Assembly (NCBI RefSeq): GCF_014646295.1
Contig: NZ_BMNE01000004.1
Location: 124,001-188,000 of the forward strand
Origin: Nocardia rhizosphaerihabitans
GTDB taxonomy: Bacteria > Actinomycetota > Actinomycetes > Mycobacteriales > Mycobacteriaceae
Direction of reading: 5' to 3'
Length of the DNA stretch: 64,000 nucleotides
Below, in pieces: positions 7,850 to 16,387 of this stretch; position 1 is the stretch's first letter; every line of letters starts with the position of its first letter. A program made the translations under genes and the position numbers. The notes under the pieces are model-generated. The model was not told the origin of the DNA. It did no database searches and saw nothing but the letters and a program-made list of their open reading frames with translations.

Positions 7850-8812
7850 ATGACCATGCCGTTGAACGTGACCGTCCAGCGCTCCGACGCCGTGCTGCGT
7901 GAGCTGGGCCGAGTCGTGGTCGGCAAGCGAGATGAGATGCAGCTCATCATGATCGCCGTGCTGTCCGGAGGACACGTCCTCATCGAGGATCTGCCAGGTC
8001 TGGGCAAGACGCTGATCGCGCGGTCCTTCGCGGCCGCGCTCGGCCTGGATTTCACCCGCGTGCAGTTCACGCCCGATTTACTGCCCGCTGACCTGCTCGG
8101 CTCGACGATCTACGACATGTCGTCGGGCCGTTTCAATTTCCGCCGCGGTCCGGTTTTCACGAATGTTCTGCTCGCCGACGAGATCAACCGCACTCCGCCC
8201 AAGACGCAGGCGGCGCTGCTGGAGGCCATGGCCGAGGGGCAGGTGAGCATCGACGGCGAAACCTTCCTGCTCCCACAGCCTTTCATCGTGCTGGCCACCG
8301 ACAACCCGATCGAGTACGAGGGCACCTACCCGCTGCCGGAGGCCCAGCTCGACCGCTTCGCCATCCAGCTGCGCCTGGGCTATCTGTCCGAGCAGGACGA
8401 GACCCAGATGATCCGGCGCAGGCTCGAACGCGGCGCGACGCCGCCGCAGGTCGGCCAGGTCGTCGACGCGCAGGGCCTGATGGAGATGCGCCAGTCGGTC
8501 GAGTTCGTCACCGTGCATCCCGATGTCGTGAACTACGTGGTCGCGCTCGCCTCGGCGACGCGCAGCCACCCGCAGGTCGAGGTCGGCGCCAGTCCGCGCG
8601 CCGAACTCGATCTGGTGCAGATGTCGCGCGCCAGGGCGCTGCTGCTGGGGCGCGACTATGTGATCCCCGAGGACGTGAAGGCGTTGGCGGTGCCCGCGAT
8701 GGCACACCGCATCACCCTGCGTCCGGAGATGTGGGTGCGCCGCATCCGGGGTGAGGACGTCATCGCCGAACTGCTGCGCCGGCTACCGGTGCCCCGCGCC
8801 ACCAGCACATGA
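7850..8812 (+). CDS. MoxR-family AAA+ ATPase
   Basis: A 320-residue MoxR/RavA-type AAA+ ATPase. Walker A is GLGKT (within DLPGLGKTLIARS, about residues 48-60), Walker B is LLADEINR, and there is a sensor 1 motif ATDNPIEYEGTYPLPEAQLDRF. MoxR ATPases act as chaperones that mature or insert cofactors into partner complexes, usually with vWA or DUF58 proteins. Its ATGA overlap with the DUF58 gene fits this. The client is unknown. Confidence 0.9.
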   Translation: MTMPLNVTVQRSDAVLRELGRVVVGKRDEMQLIMIAVLSGGHVLIEDLPGLGKTLIARSFAAALGLDFTRVQFTPDLLPADLLGSTIYDMSSGRFNFRRGPVFTNVLLADEINRTPPKTQAALLEAMAEGQVSIDGETFLLPQPFIVLATDNPIEYEGTYPLPEAQLDRFAIQLRLGYLSEQDETQMIRRRLERGATPPQVGQVVDAQGLMEMRQSVEFVTVHPDVVNYVVALASATRSHPQVEVGASPRAELDLVQMSRARALLLGRDYVIPEDVKALAVPAMAHRITLRPEMWVRRIRGEDVIAELLRRLPVPRATST

Positions 8813-10083
8813 AGCACCGCGACGAATCCAGGACGGTCGAGGTCGACCTGCGCTGGCGGCCCGCGCCGCTGGTGTTCATCCTCGCCGGGTGCGCCGCGGC
8901 GGCGCTGGTCGTCGCGGTATTGCGCGGGCAGTGGCAGCTCGTGGTCTTCGCCGCGCCGATGCTCGGTGTGCTCGCCACCGCGCCGTGGCAGCAGAACCCG
9001 ACCAGGATCCAGGTCGACGGCAGCGGCACCGTGCGCTGCTTCGAGGGCGAGGTGGTGGGCTGCAACGCCGCCGCCTTCGTCGAGAGCGGGCACGCGCTGC
9101 TGCGGATGACGGCGGTGCCGCTGACCGGTCTCGAGATCGAGGTCGAGGAGTCGCACGACTCCGGCGGTGCGCCGGCGGGCATGCAGCTGGCGCTCTCGGC
9201 GGCGCGCTGGGGCCGATATCCGGTGCAGGTCAAGGTGTCCGCGCTCAGCCCCGCCGGGCTCGCGATCGCCACCGCCGAGCTGCCCGCGGCCAAGCTGTAT
9301 GTGTACCCGATCGCCGATCCGCAGCGAATGCGCTTGCCGCGCACCGAACTTCCCGACCGGATCGGCACCCATCTGACCCGCAAGCACGGTCCCGGTGTCG
9401 AATACGCCGACATCCGCGCGTACGCGCCCGGCGACCAGCTGCGCACCGTCAACTGGCCGGTGAGCGCGCGCCGCGGCAGGCTCTACGTCACCGAACGCTT
9501 CACCAACCGTTCCGCCGACGTGGTCGTCCTGGTCGACACCTCCCTGCAGGCGCCCGGCCCCGCCACCGCCTCACTGGAACTGTCGGTGCGCGGCGCGGCG
9601 CAGGTGGTGCAGTCCACCCTGCAAGCCGGTGACCGCACCGCCGTCGTCTGCCTTGGCGACTCGCCGCGCTGGCTGCGCCCCGATATCGGGCGCAGGCAGT
9701 TCTACCGGATCGTCGACACCGTGCTCGGCGTCGGCGACGAGCACGTCGAGACCACCGGCACGCTTGCCCCGCACGCCGCGGTGCCGATCGGCGCGATCGT
9801 CGTGGCCTTCTCCACGTTGCTCGACACCCAGTTCGCGCTGGCCCTGATCGACCTGCGCAAACGCGGCCACGTGGTGATCGCGGTCGACGTCCTGCGCGGC
9901 ACCCCGTTCGAAGAGGGCCTCGACCCGACGATGGCCAAGATGTGGCAGCTCGAGCGCGCCTCGATGTATCGCGACATGGGCACCGTCGGCGTCGACATCA
10001 TCGCCTGGCCCGCCGACACCAGGCTCGATCAGGCCATGCGCCTGCTGCCCGACCATCGCCGAACAGTGCGGGTGCGCCGATGA
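8809..10083 (+). CDS. DUF58 domain protein with N-terminal membrane hairpin
   Basis: A 424-residue protein with two N-terminal helices (LVFILAGCAAAALVVAVL and LVVFAAPMLGVLATAPW), then a beta-rich segment, then a DUF58/vWA-like domain with the signature EYADIRAYAPGDQLRTVNWPVSARRG (around residues 198-223) and VVVLVDTS, which resembles a MIDAS strand. It is coupled to moxR by a 4-bp overlap and to the downstream gene by another. It is probably the MoxR partner. Confidence 0.88.
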   Translation: MKHRDESRTVEVDLRWRPAPLVFILAGCAAAALVVAVLRGQWQLVVFAAPMLGVLATAPWQQNPTRIQVDGSGTVRCFEGEVVGCNAAAFVESGHALLRMTAVPLTGLEIEVEESHDSGGAPAGMQLALSAARWGRYPVQVKVSALSPAGLAIATAELPAAKLYVYPIADPQRMRLPRTELPDRIGTHLTRKHGPGVEYADIRAYAPGDQLRTVNWPVSARRGRLYVTERFTNRSADVVVLVDTSLQAPGPATASLELSVRGAAQVVQSTLQAGDRTAVVCLGDSPRWLRPDIGRRQFYRIVDTVLGVGDEHVETTGTLAPHAAVPIGAIVVAFSTLLDTQFALALIDLRKRGHVVIAVDVLRGTPFEEGLDPTMAKMWQLERASMYRDMGTVGVDIIAWPADTRLDQAMRLLPDHRRTVRVRR

Positions 10084-10529
10084 CCAGATTCCTTGCCCTG
10101 CTCGCCGGCCTGCTGCTGGTCGCCGCGGTCGCGTTGATCAACCCGTTCGCCGGGGTCGCCGCGCTCGTGCTGGTCGTCGTGAGCTGGTGGTGGCGGCCCG
10201 CCGCGATCGGCGCGGTGCTGGTGGTGATCGCGGCGCTCGCGTTCTCCGATGTCGGCGTGGTCGCCGCCGCCGCGACGGGGTTGGTTGCGACCACCTACCT
10301 GCTCAACGCGGCCGTGCTGCACGCGCCCGAAGGTGTTGTGCCGACGACGATTCCGTCGGTCGGCGGTGCGGTGCTGTTCACCATCGCGGCGGCGACCGCT
10401 GCCCTGGTTCCGGTGGAGCTGGTGTGGGCGCCGCTGGCCGCACCGGTCCTGATCATGTTGATCTACGCGCTGCTGGTCGGCGGACTGACTCCCAAAGGCC
10501 AGACCGCTCCCGAGGTGCGGGCGGACTGA
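10080..10529 (+). CDS. Four-helix membrane protein, end of MoxR operon
   Basis: A 149-residue, very hydrophobic protein with about four to six short membrane segments (FLALLAGLLLVAAVALI, AALVLVVVSWWW, AIGAVLVVIAALAF, GAVLFTIAAATAALVPVELVW). The ATG overlaps the DUF58 stop (ATGA). No known domain is recognisable. A 14-bp-stem hairpin follows. Confidence 0.7.
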   Translation: MTRFLALLAGLLLVAAVALINPFAGVAALVLVVVSWWWRPAAIGAVLVVIAALAFSDVGVVAAAATGLVATTYLLNAAVLHAPEGVVPTTIPSVGGAVLFTIAAATAALVPVELVWAPLAAPVLIMLIYALLVGGLTPKGQTAPEVRAD

Positions 10530-10551
10530 TCGGCTGCTCCGGAAACGCGAA

Positions 10552-10584
10552 AATGCCCGCCGATCACCAGGATCGGCGGGCATT
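10552..10584. terminator. Bidirectional hairpin terminator
   Basis: A perfect 14-bp stem (AATGCCCGCCGATC and its complement) with a five-base loop lies between the convergent MoxR operon and hsd4B. The A residues on the left and T residues on the right flank allow it to work in both directions. Confidence 0.8.
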
Positions 10585-10595
10585 CGGCTGTCGGA

Positions 10596-11456
10596 TCAGA
10601 CGATCCGCAGGGCGACGTCCCCGAGCACGGGCGCGTCCTCGCGTTCGACAACGGTGACGGCGCCGATCAGCTCATCGCCCTCGCGCCACACCTTGATGCG
10701 CAGCGTCTCGCCCGGGTACAGCACCCCGGCGAACTTGGCGCGGAAGCCGCCGACCCGGCTCGCGTCGCCGTCGAGCAGGCTGTCGGTGAGGGCCTTGCAG
10801 ACCACGCCGTAGGTGCACAGGCCGTGCAGGATCGGCGCGGGAAAGCCCGCGCCCTTGGCGAATTCGGGATCGGAGTGCAAGGGGTTGCGGTCACCACAGA
10901 GGCGGTAGAGCAGGGCCTGCTGCGGCAGCGTCGGAGTCAGGATCTCGGCGTCGGCCGGCCGATCGGGCAGCGCGGCCTTGGTGCTCGGCCCGCGCTCGCC
11001 GCCGAAGCCGCCCTCGCCCTTGGCGAAGATCGAGGAGCGGACGGTCCACAGCGGTGCACCGTCGGAGCCGGTGACGGTGTTCTCCTGGACGATCACCGCA
11101 TTGGCGCCCTTGTCCCAGATCTCGCTGATCCGGCCGGTGCTGGTCGCCTTGCCCGCGGCCGGAATCGGCCGGTGCACCACCACTTCCTGGTGGCCGTGCA
11201 CCACCTTGGCCAGGTCGATCTCGATGCCGGGGAAACTCACCTTCGGCGCCTCGGTCTCGCCGAGGGTCGGGGCCACCGTCGCGAACGTCGGCAGCACCTG
11301 GGGTGCCTGGTCGTCGAGGTAGGTCAGCTCGACCGGGTCGAGCGGGTGCGCACCCGCGCCGAGGCCGAGGTGGTAGAGCTGCACGTCGGTGGGCGTCCAG
11401 CTGAACTCCCGCGCAGGCAGTGGCGCGCCGAGTGCGGTCTCGAGGTCGATGGGCAT
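10596..11456 (-). CDS. hsd4B: Hsd4B: MaoC-type 2-enoyl-CoA hydratase, sterol side chain
   Basis: A 286-residue double hot-dog MaoC protein. The first half is a non-catalytic hot-dog domain; the second has the hydratase segment LYRLCGDRNPLHSDPEFAKGAGFPAPILHGLCTYG (about 180-214), with the D-x4-H catalytic pattern. Rv3538 has the same length and sits next to kstD in M. tuberculosis, as here. It is predicted to hydrate enoyl-CoA intermediates of cholesterol side-chain beta-oxidation. It lies 35 bp downstream of kstD on the same strand. Confidence 0.88.
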   Translation of the reverse strand: MPIDLETALGAPLPAREFSWTPTDVQLYHLGLGAGAHPLDPVELTYLDDQAPQVLPTFATVAPTLGETEAPKVSFPGIEIDLAKVVHGHQEVVVHRPIPAAGKATSTGRISEIWDKGANAVIVQENTVTGSDGAPLWTVRSSIFAKGEGGFGGERGPSTKAALPDRPADAEILTPTLPQQALLYRLCGDRNPLHSDPEFAKGAGFPAPILHGLCTYGVVCKALTDSLLDGDASRVGGFRAKFAGVLYPGETLRIKVWREGDELIGAVTVVEREDAPVLGDVALRIV

Positions 11457-11491
11457 TGCTTACTCCTGCGAAGTCGGGGTGTGGTCGATCG

Positions 11492-13177
11492 TCACGCGGC
11501 GGCTTTCGCCTTCTTCGCGGCGACGATGTCGAGCACCGCGAGGTAGGCGAAGGTGATCGCGGGGCCGATGGTGGCGCCGGGGCCCGCGTAGGTGTGGCCC
11601 ATCACCGGCGCGCTGGAGTTACCTGCGGCGTACAGGCCCTCGATCACCGAATCGTCTTCGCGCAGCACGCGACCGGCGGTATCGGTGACCAGGCCGCCCT
11701 TGGTGCCGAGGTCGCCGGGGACCATCTTGGCCGCGTAGAACGGGCCCTGCGAGATCTCGGCCAGGCACGGGTTGGGCTTGACGGTGGGGTCGCCGTAGTA
11801 GCGGTCGTAGTGGCTGTTGCCGCGACCGAAGTCCTCGTCCTTGCCCGCGGCGGCGAAGCCGTTGAACCGGGTGACCGTCGCGCTGAGGCTCTCGGCGGGC
11901 ACGCCGATGCGCTCGGCCAGTTCCTCGATGGTGTCGGCCTTGACGATGTTGTCGTTCTCCAGCCAGCGCGACGGGAAACGCTGACCCGGCTGCAGACCGG
12001 CGAAGATGTAGCGGTTGCGGTAGCGCTGGTCGAACACCAGCCAGGCCGGGATGTTCTCGCCGGGGCCCGCGCCCTGGCCGTACTCGCCGCCGTACATGGT
12101 GTGCACCGCCTCGACGTAGGGCGCCGACTCGTTGCCGAACCGCTCGCCCCGGTCGTTGACCATGATGGTGCCGGGCAGATTGCGCTCGGCGAGGGCGAAC
12201 CAGGGCTTGCCGCCCTTGAAGATGGTCGGACCCCACCAGGCGTCCTCCATGAATCCGACCGTCGCTCCCACTGCCATGCCCGCGACGATGCCATCACCGG
12301 TGTTGGCCGCGGCGCCCGTTGTCCACTCAGTGGTTATCGGCTGTCGCTGGTACTTGGCGCGCATGTCGGCGTTGTGCTCGAACCCGCCGCTGCCAAGGAC
12401 CACGCCGTAGCGCGCGGTGAAGGTGACCGACTCGCCGTCGACGGTGGCCTTGACCCCGGTGACCCGGCCGTCGGTGACCACCAGCTCGGTGAGCGGGGTG
12501 TTCAGCAGCACCGGAACGCCCGCGTCGAGCAGGCCCTTGCGCATGGCGGCGATGATCGCCTGACCCATGCCGAGCAGGTGCTTGCCGGTGAACTTGGCCA
12601 GGTAGGTTCGGGCGCCGACGCGCAGTGCCCGCATCATGCCCTTGGGGTGGCGCTTGATCAGGTTGAGCCGCACGAAGTCGGCCTGCATGACCACCACGTT
12701 CAGCGGAGCCTTGGCGTAGGGGGGTTCCAGGTTGGCCAGCTCCGCGCCGAGCACCTTGCCGTTGAACGGCGTCGGCTCACACGAGCGTCCCTGGCCGAGC
12801 CCGCCCGGTGCCTCCGGGTAGTAGTCGGAGTAGCCGGGAACCCACTTCATCTTCAGCGGGGTGTGATCGAGGACGAAGTCGAAGGCCTCGGCGCCGCGAT
12901 CGAGGTAGGTGTCGATCTTCTCGGCGGGCACCACGTCGCCGATGATGCTGTGCAGGTAGGTGCGCGCGTCCTCGCGGTCGTCGGGGCGGCCGGAGGCCTT
13001 CAGGGCCTTGTTGCCCGGAATCCAGACGCCACCGCCGGATCGGGCCGTCGACCCGCCGTAGTGCGCGGCCTTCTCCAGCAGCACGACGCTCAGTCCCTTG
13101 TGGGCCGCGGCGAGGGCGGCGGTCATTCCAGCGGCGCCGCTACCGACGACCACCACATCGTATTCCCGATCTGTCAT
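11492..13177 (-). CDS. kstD: KstD: 3-ketosteroid delta1-dehydrogenase
   Basis: A 561-residue flavoprotein (Rv3537 is 563). The N-terminal dinucleotide-binding motif is VVVVGSGAAGM (residues 8-18), and the C-terminal FAD segment is LYAAGNSSAPVMGHTYAGPGATIGPAITFAYLA. The enzyme introduces the 1,2 double bond into ring A of 4-androstene-3,17-dione and related steroids. The start MTDREYDVVVV matches the family N-terminus. It has no Shine-Dalgarno, and a KstR operator begins only two bases upstream, so a leaderless mRNA is likely. Transcribed with hsd4B, divergent from hsaEGF. Confidence 0.93.
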   Translation of the reverse strand: MTDREYDVVVVGSGAAGMTAALAAAHKGLSVVLLEKAAHYGGSTARSGGGVWIPGNKALKASGRPDDREDARTYLHSIIGDVVPAEKIDTYLDRGAEAFDFVLDHTPLKMKWVPGYSDYYPEAPGGLGQGRSCEPTPFNGKVLGAELANLEPPYAKAPLNVVVMQADFVRLNLIKRHPKGMMRALRVGARTYLAKFTGKHLLGMGQAIIAAMRKGLLDAGVPVLLNTPLTELVVTDGRVTGVKATVDGESVTFTARYGVVLGSGGFEHNADMRAKYQRQPITTEWTTGAAANTGDGIVAGMAVGATVGFMEDAWWGPTIFKGGKPWFALAERNLPGTIMVNDRGERFGNESAPYVEAVHTMYGGEYGQGAGPGENIPAWLVFDQRYRNRYIFAGLQPGQRFPSRWLENDNIVKADTIEELAERIGVPAESLSATVTRFNGFAAAGKDEDFGRGNSHYDRYYGDPTVKPNPCLAEISQGPFYAAKMVPGDLGTKGGLVTDTAGRVLREDDSVIEGLYAAGNSSAPVMGHTYAGPGATIGPAITFAYLAVLDIVAAKKAKAAA

Positions 13178-13179
13178 AG

Positions 13180-13193
13180 TAGAACACGTTATA
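13180..13193. promoter_or_regulatory. KstR operator (kstD)
   Basis: TAGAACACGTTATA is an exact match to the known KstR consensus TnnAACnnGTTnnA. It ends two bases before the kstD start codon and covers a TAACGT hexamer (minus strand) that could be the -10 box. Confidence 0.85.
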
Positions 13194-13292
13194 GAATGGT
13201 CCCGTAGTTGCGCCATCCCAATGGCGGAACACGTTGCAAAAATCACCGGTGACTGCGTTATATTCACCGGAAGAACGGCTGAAGCTCATCCG

Positions 13293-13306
13293 GGAAACCG
13301 GTTACA
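13293..13306. promoter_or_regulatory. Candidate second KstR operator (hsaE)
   Basis: GGAAACCGGTTACA matches TnnAACnnGTTnnA except at the first base. It is 40 bp upstream of the hsaE start, so it may serve the hsaEGF promoter separately from the kstD site. Confidence 0.5.
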
Positions 13307-13345
13307 GTTTTGGTATCCACGCCCCGTGCTGCCAAGGAGGTCCGC

Positions 13346-14131
13346 GTGCTGCCCGACGCGGTACGAACTCAACTCGCCGACGAACTGGCCCGCGCCGAAG
13401 ACGACCGGGTCGCTGTTTCGCCGCTCGTCGACCGGTTTCCCGACATCGATGTTGTCGATGCCTACGAGATCCAGCTGCTCAACATCCAGCGCCGGCTGAA
13501 GTCGGGCGCCAAGATCGTCGGCCACAAGGTGGGGCTGTCGTCGAAGGCGATGCAGGACATGATGGGTGTCGACGAGCCCGACTACGGTCACCTGCTCGCC
13601 GAGATGGAGGTCTTCGAGGATGTCCCCGTCGACACCTCGAAGTACCTGCTGCCGCGCGTGGAGGTCGAGGTCGGGTTCGTGCTCGGCGCCGACCTGCCCG
13701 GCGAGGACTGCACCGAGGCCGACGTGCTGGCCGCGACCGTCGCGTACGCGCCCTCGATCGAACTCATCGACTCGCGCATCAAGGACTGGAAGATCGGCCT
13801 GGCCGACACCATCTCCGACAACGCCTCCTCGGCCGGTTTCGTGCTCGGCAAGGAGCGCGTCGCGCCCGGCGACATCGACATCAAGGCCATCGATGCCGTG
13901 CTCACCCGCAACGGCGAGGTCATCGCCGAGGGGCGCAGTGACGCCGTCCTCGGTGATCCGGTGATCGCGGTCGCGTGGCTGGCGCGCAAGGTCGCGACGT
14001 TCGGGGTGCGGTTGAAGAAGGGCGACATCGTGCTGCCCGGTTCCTGCACCCGCGCCATCGACGCCCGCCCCGGTGACGACTTCCTCGCCGAGTTCACCGG
14101 ACTCGGTTCCGTCCGTTTGCGTTTCAGCTGA
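13346..14131 (+). CDS. hsaE: HsaE: 2-hydroxyhexa-2,4-dienoate hydratase
   Basis: A 261-residue hydratase of the 2-oxopent-4-enoate/fumarylacetoacetate hydrolase superfamily, the same length as Rv3536c. It contains KIVGHKVGLSSKAMQ and the metal-site segment PRVEVEVGFVLG. It hydrates the dienoic acid released by HsaD from rings A/B. The GTG at 13346 is chosen over an upstream in-frame start because AAGGAGG at 13334-13340 lies five bases before it. First gene of hsaE-hsaG-hsaF. Confidence 0.92.
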   Translation: MLPDAVRTQLADELARAEDDRVAVSPLVDRFPDIDVVDAYEIQLLNIQRRLKSGAKIVGHKVGLSSKAMQDMMGVDEPDYGHLLAEMEVFEDVPVDTSKYLLPRVEVEVGFVLGADLPGEDCTEADVLAATVAYAPSIELIDSRIKDWKIGLADTISDNASSAGFVLGKERVAPGDIDIKAIDAVLTRNGEVIAEGRSDAVLGDPVIAVAWLARKVATFGVRLKKGDIVLPGSCTRAIDARPGDDFLAEFTGLGSVRLRFS

Positions 14132-14155
14132 ACCAGACTTCCCAAGGAGTACACC

Positions 14156-15061
14156 GTGACCAGCAAAGTCACCGCCGCGATCGTGGGGTCCGGCAACATC
14201 AGCACCGATCTGCTCTACAAGCTGCTGCGCTCGGACAAGATCGAGCCGCGCTGGATGATCGGCATCGACCCGGACTCGGAAGGGCTGAAGCGGGCGCGCG
14301 GGCTTGGTCTGGAAACCTCCGCCGAGGGCGCGGACTGGCTGCTCGCCCTCGACGAGAAGCCTGATCTGCTGTTCGAGGCCACCTCCGCCTACGTGCACCG
14401 TGCGTACGCGCCGAAATACGAGGCCGCCGGCATCCGCGCCGTCGACCTCACCCCGGCCGCGGTCGGCCCGGCCGTGATTCCCCCGGTGAACTTGGATTCG
14501 CTGCGGGACGCGCCGAACGTCAACATGATCACCTGTGGTGGCCAGGCCACGATTCCCATGGTGGCGGCCGTTTCCCGCGTCGTGCCGGTGGCCTACGCCG
14601 AGATCGTGGCGTCGGTGTCCTCGGTGTCCGCCGGTCCGGGAACTCGCGCGAACATCGATGAGTTCACCAAGACCACCTCCAAGGGCGTCGAGACCATCGG
14701 CGGCGCGCAGCGGGGCAAGGCCATCATCATCCTGAACCCGGCCGAGCCGCCGATGATCATGCGCGACACCATCTTCTGCGCCATTCCGGAGGACGCCGAT
14801 CGGGATGCCATCGCCGAGAGCATCTTCCGCATGGAGAAGTCGATCCAGGAGTACGTGCCCGGCTACCGGCTGCTCAACGATCCGCAGTTCGACGACCCGT
14901 CGGTGATCTCCGGTGGCATGGCGAAGGTGTCGATCTTCGTCGAGGTCGAAGGCGCCGGCGACTTCCTGCCGCCGTACGCGGGCAATCTCGACATCATGAC
15001 CGCCGCCGCCACCCGCGTGGGTGACGTGCTGGCCGACCAGATCATCTCGGCTCGGGTGTAA
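14156..15061 (+). CDS. hsaG: HsaG: acylating propionaldehyde/acetaldehyde dehydrogenase
   Basis: A 301-residue acylating aldehyde dehydrogenase with an N-terminal NAD-binding motif (AAIVGSGNIST, residues 5-15) and catalytic Cys in MITCGGQATIPM (about residue 127). It converts propanal to propionyl-CoA after HsaF cleavage; aldehyde is channelled in the HsaF-HsaG complex. The GTG start follows AAGGAG. It sits 24 bp after hsaE and 12 bp before hsaF, like Rv3535c. Confidence 0.93.
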   Translation: MTSKVTAAIVGSGNISTDLLYKLLRSDKIEPRWMIGIDPDSEGLKRARGLGLETSAEGADWLLALDEKPDLLFEATSAYVHRAYAPKYEAAGIRAVDLTPAAVGPAVIPPVNLDSLRDAPNVNMITCGGQATIPMVAAVSRVVPVAYAEIVASVSSVSAGPGTRANIDEFTKTTSKGVETIGGAQRGKAIIILNPAEPPMIMRDTIFCAIPEDADRDAIAESIFRMEKSIQEYVPGYRLLNDPQFDDPSVISGGMAKVSIFVEVEGAGDFLPPYAGNLDIMTAAATRVGDVLADQIISARV

Positions 15062-15073
15062 GGAGATTCGACC

Positions 15074-16129
15074 ATGAGCAATATCCTGAAGCCCTTCTCG
15101 GGCGAACTCGATGTGCGTGTCACCGACACCTCGCTGCGCGACGGCTCGCATCACAAGCGGCACCAGTTCACCGTGGCCGAGGTACGCGATATCGTCGCCG
15201 CCCTCGACGGTTCGGGTGTCCCGGTCATCGAGGTGACGCACGGTGACGGTCTCGGTGGTTCCTCGTTCAACTACGGTTTCTCGAAAACCCCTGAGCAGGA
15301 GCTGATCAAGGCCGCCGCCGAGACCGCCAAGCAGGCCAAGATCGCCTTCCTCATGCTGCCGGGCGTCGGCGTCAAGGAAGACATCAAGATCTCCCAGGAC
15401 AACGGCGCGTCCATCTGCCGCATCGCCACCCACTGCACCGAGGCGGATGTCTCGATCCAGCACTTCGGTCTCGCGCGCGAACTCGGTCTGGAGACCGTCG
15501 GATTCCTGATGATGGCCCACTCCACCACGCCGGAGAACCTGGCCAAGCAGGCCCGCATCATGGCCGACGCGGGCTGCCAGTGCGTCTACGTCGTCGATTC
15601 CGCGGGCGCCCTCGTCCTCGAGCAGGTGTCGGACCGCGTCTCGGCCTTGGTCGCCGAACTCGGCGACGACGCCCAGGTCGGCTTCCACGGCCACGAGAAC
15701 CTCGGCCTCGCCGTGGCGAACTCGGTCTACGCCGTGCGCGCGGGCGCCACGCAGATCGACGGCTCGGCTCGCCGCTTCGGCGCGGGCGCCGGCAACCTGC
15801 CGGTCGAAGCCTTCATCGGCGTCTGCGACAAGCTCGGCATCAAGACCGGCGTCGACTTCTTCGCCGTCACCGACGCCGCCGAGGACGTCGTCCGCCCGGC
15901 CATGCCGTCGGAATGCCTCCTCGACCGCCAAGCCCTGATGATGGGCTACGCGGGCGTCTACTCCAGCTTCCTGCGTCACGCCGAACGCCAGGCCGACCGC
16001 TACGGCGTCTCCGCCGCCGAAATGCTCGTCCGCGCAGGCAAGCGCAAGCTCGTCGGCGGCCAGGAAGACCAGCTCATCGACATCGCCTTGGAACTCCAGC
16101 GCGAAGCCACCGCCAACGCCTCAGCCTGA
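15074..16129 (+). CDS. hsaF: HsaF: 4-hydroxy-2-oxohexanoate aldolase
   Basis: A 351-residue DRE-TIM metallolyase with the N-terminal motif DTSLRDGSHHKRHQF (about 17-31) and Mn-binding GFHGHEN (about 200). It cleaves 4-hydroxy-2-oxohexanoate to pyruvate and propanal and partners with HsaG. ATG preceded by AAGGAG. It is the last gene of the operon; a 13-bp-stem hairpin follows 13 bp after the stop. Confidence 0.94.
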   Translation: MSNILKPFSGELDVRVTDTSLRDGSHHKRHQFTVAEVRDIVAALDGSGVPVIEVTHGDGLGGSSFNYGFSKTPEQELIKAAAETAKQAKIAFLMLPGVGVKEDIKISQDNGASICRIATHCTEADVSIQHFGLARELGLETVGFLMMAHSTTPENLAKQARIMADAGCQCVYVVDSAGALVLEQVSDRVSALVAELGDDAQVGFHGHENLGLAVANSVYAVRAGATQIDGSARRFGAGAGNLPVEAFIGVCDKLGIKTGVDFFAVTDAAEDVVRPAMPSECLLDRQALMMGYAGVYSSFLRHAERQADRYGVSAAEMLVRAGKRKLVGGQEDQLIDIALELQREATANASA

Positions 16130-16142
16130 CCCCACACCCCCG

Positions 16143-16175
16143 ACGGCGTGACCCGACACCCGGGTCACGCCGTTT
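16143..16175 (+). terminator. Terminator of hsaEGF
   Basis: A perfect 13-bp stem (ACGGCGTGACCCG and its complement), five-base loop, then TTT. It ends the hsaEGF transcript. An apparent ORF start at 16148 falls inside it and is not credible. Confidence 0.8.
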
Positions 16176-16234
16176 GGCGTTTCCGGGCGACCGGATCCGC
16201 CAGCGCCCTGACATCCTGGGCACCTCTCCTTCGG

Positions 16235-16387
16235 ATGTTCCATTTCCGCATGACTATCTTGCTGACGCAGTCCGCGGTCGCCCGCTTCGAAGCGGGCGGA
16301 ATGGTCCCCAGCCTGCCCGTACTCGAGCGCCTCGCTCGAGCCCTCGACGCCGACCTCGTAGTCCAGGTGCGCCCCCGCGTCGCCTGA
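16235..16387 (+). pseudogene. XRE helix-turn-helix remnant
   Basis: The frame reads LTQSAVARFEAGGMVPSLPVLERLARALDADLVVQVRPRVA. This is the second half of an XRE/Cro HTH domain and the usual C-terminal tail. Intact relatives have a further ten to fifteen residues between LTQ and SAVARFE (first HTH helix and turn) plus an N-terminus. Here these are missing, as if deleted between two LTQ/SQ-like positions. No good start or ribosome-binding site is present. Probably a decayed antitoxin-like or orphan regulator. Confidence 0.6.

Noticed and set aside
13310..13345. Upstream start for hsaE at 13310
   Set aside because: AAGGAGG lies just before the GTG at 13346, and that start gives 261 residues, equal to the known HsaE.
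13286..15979. 897-codon open frame antisense to hsaE-hsaG-hsaF
   Set aside because: It is a by-product of high GC third positions. The sense strand encodes three full, well-matched enzymes with ribosome-binding sites, and the antisense product is a low-complexity Gly/Arg/His/Asp sequence.
16148..16234. XRE gene starting at 16148
   Set aside because: That start lies inside the hsaEGF terminator hairpin and the first 30 residues have no HTH character.
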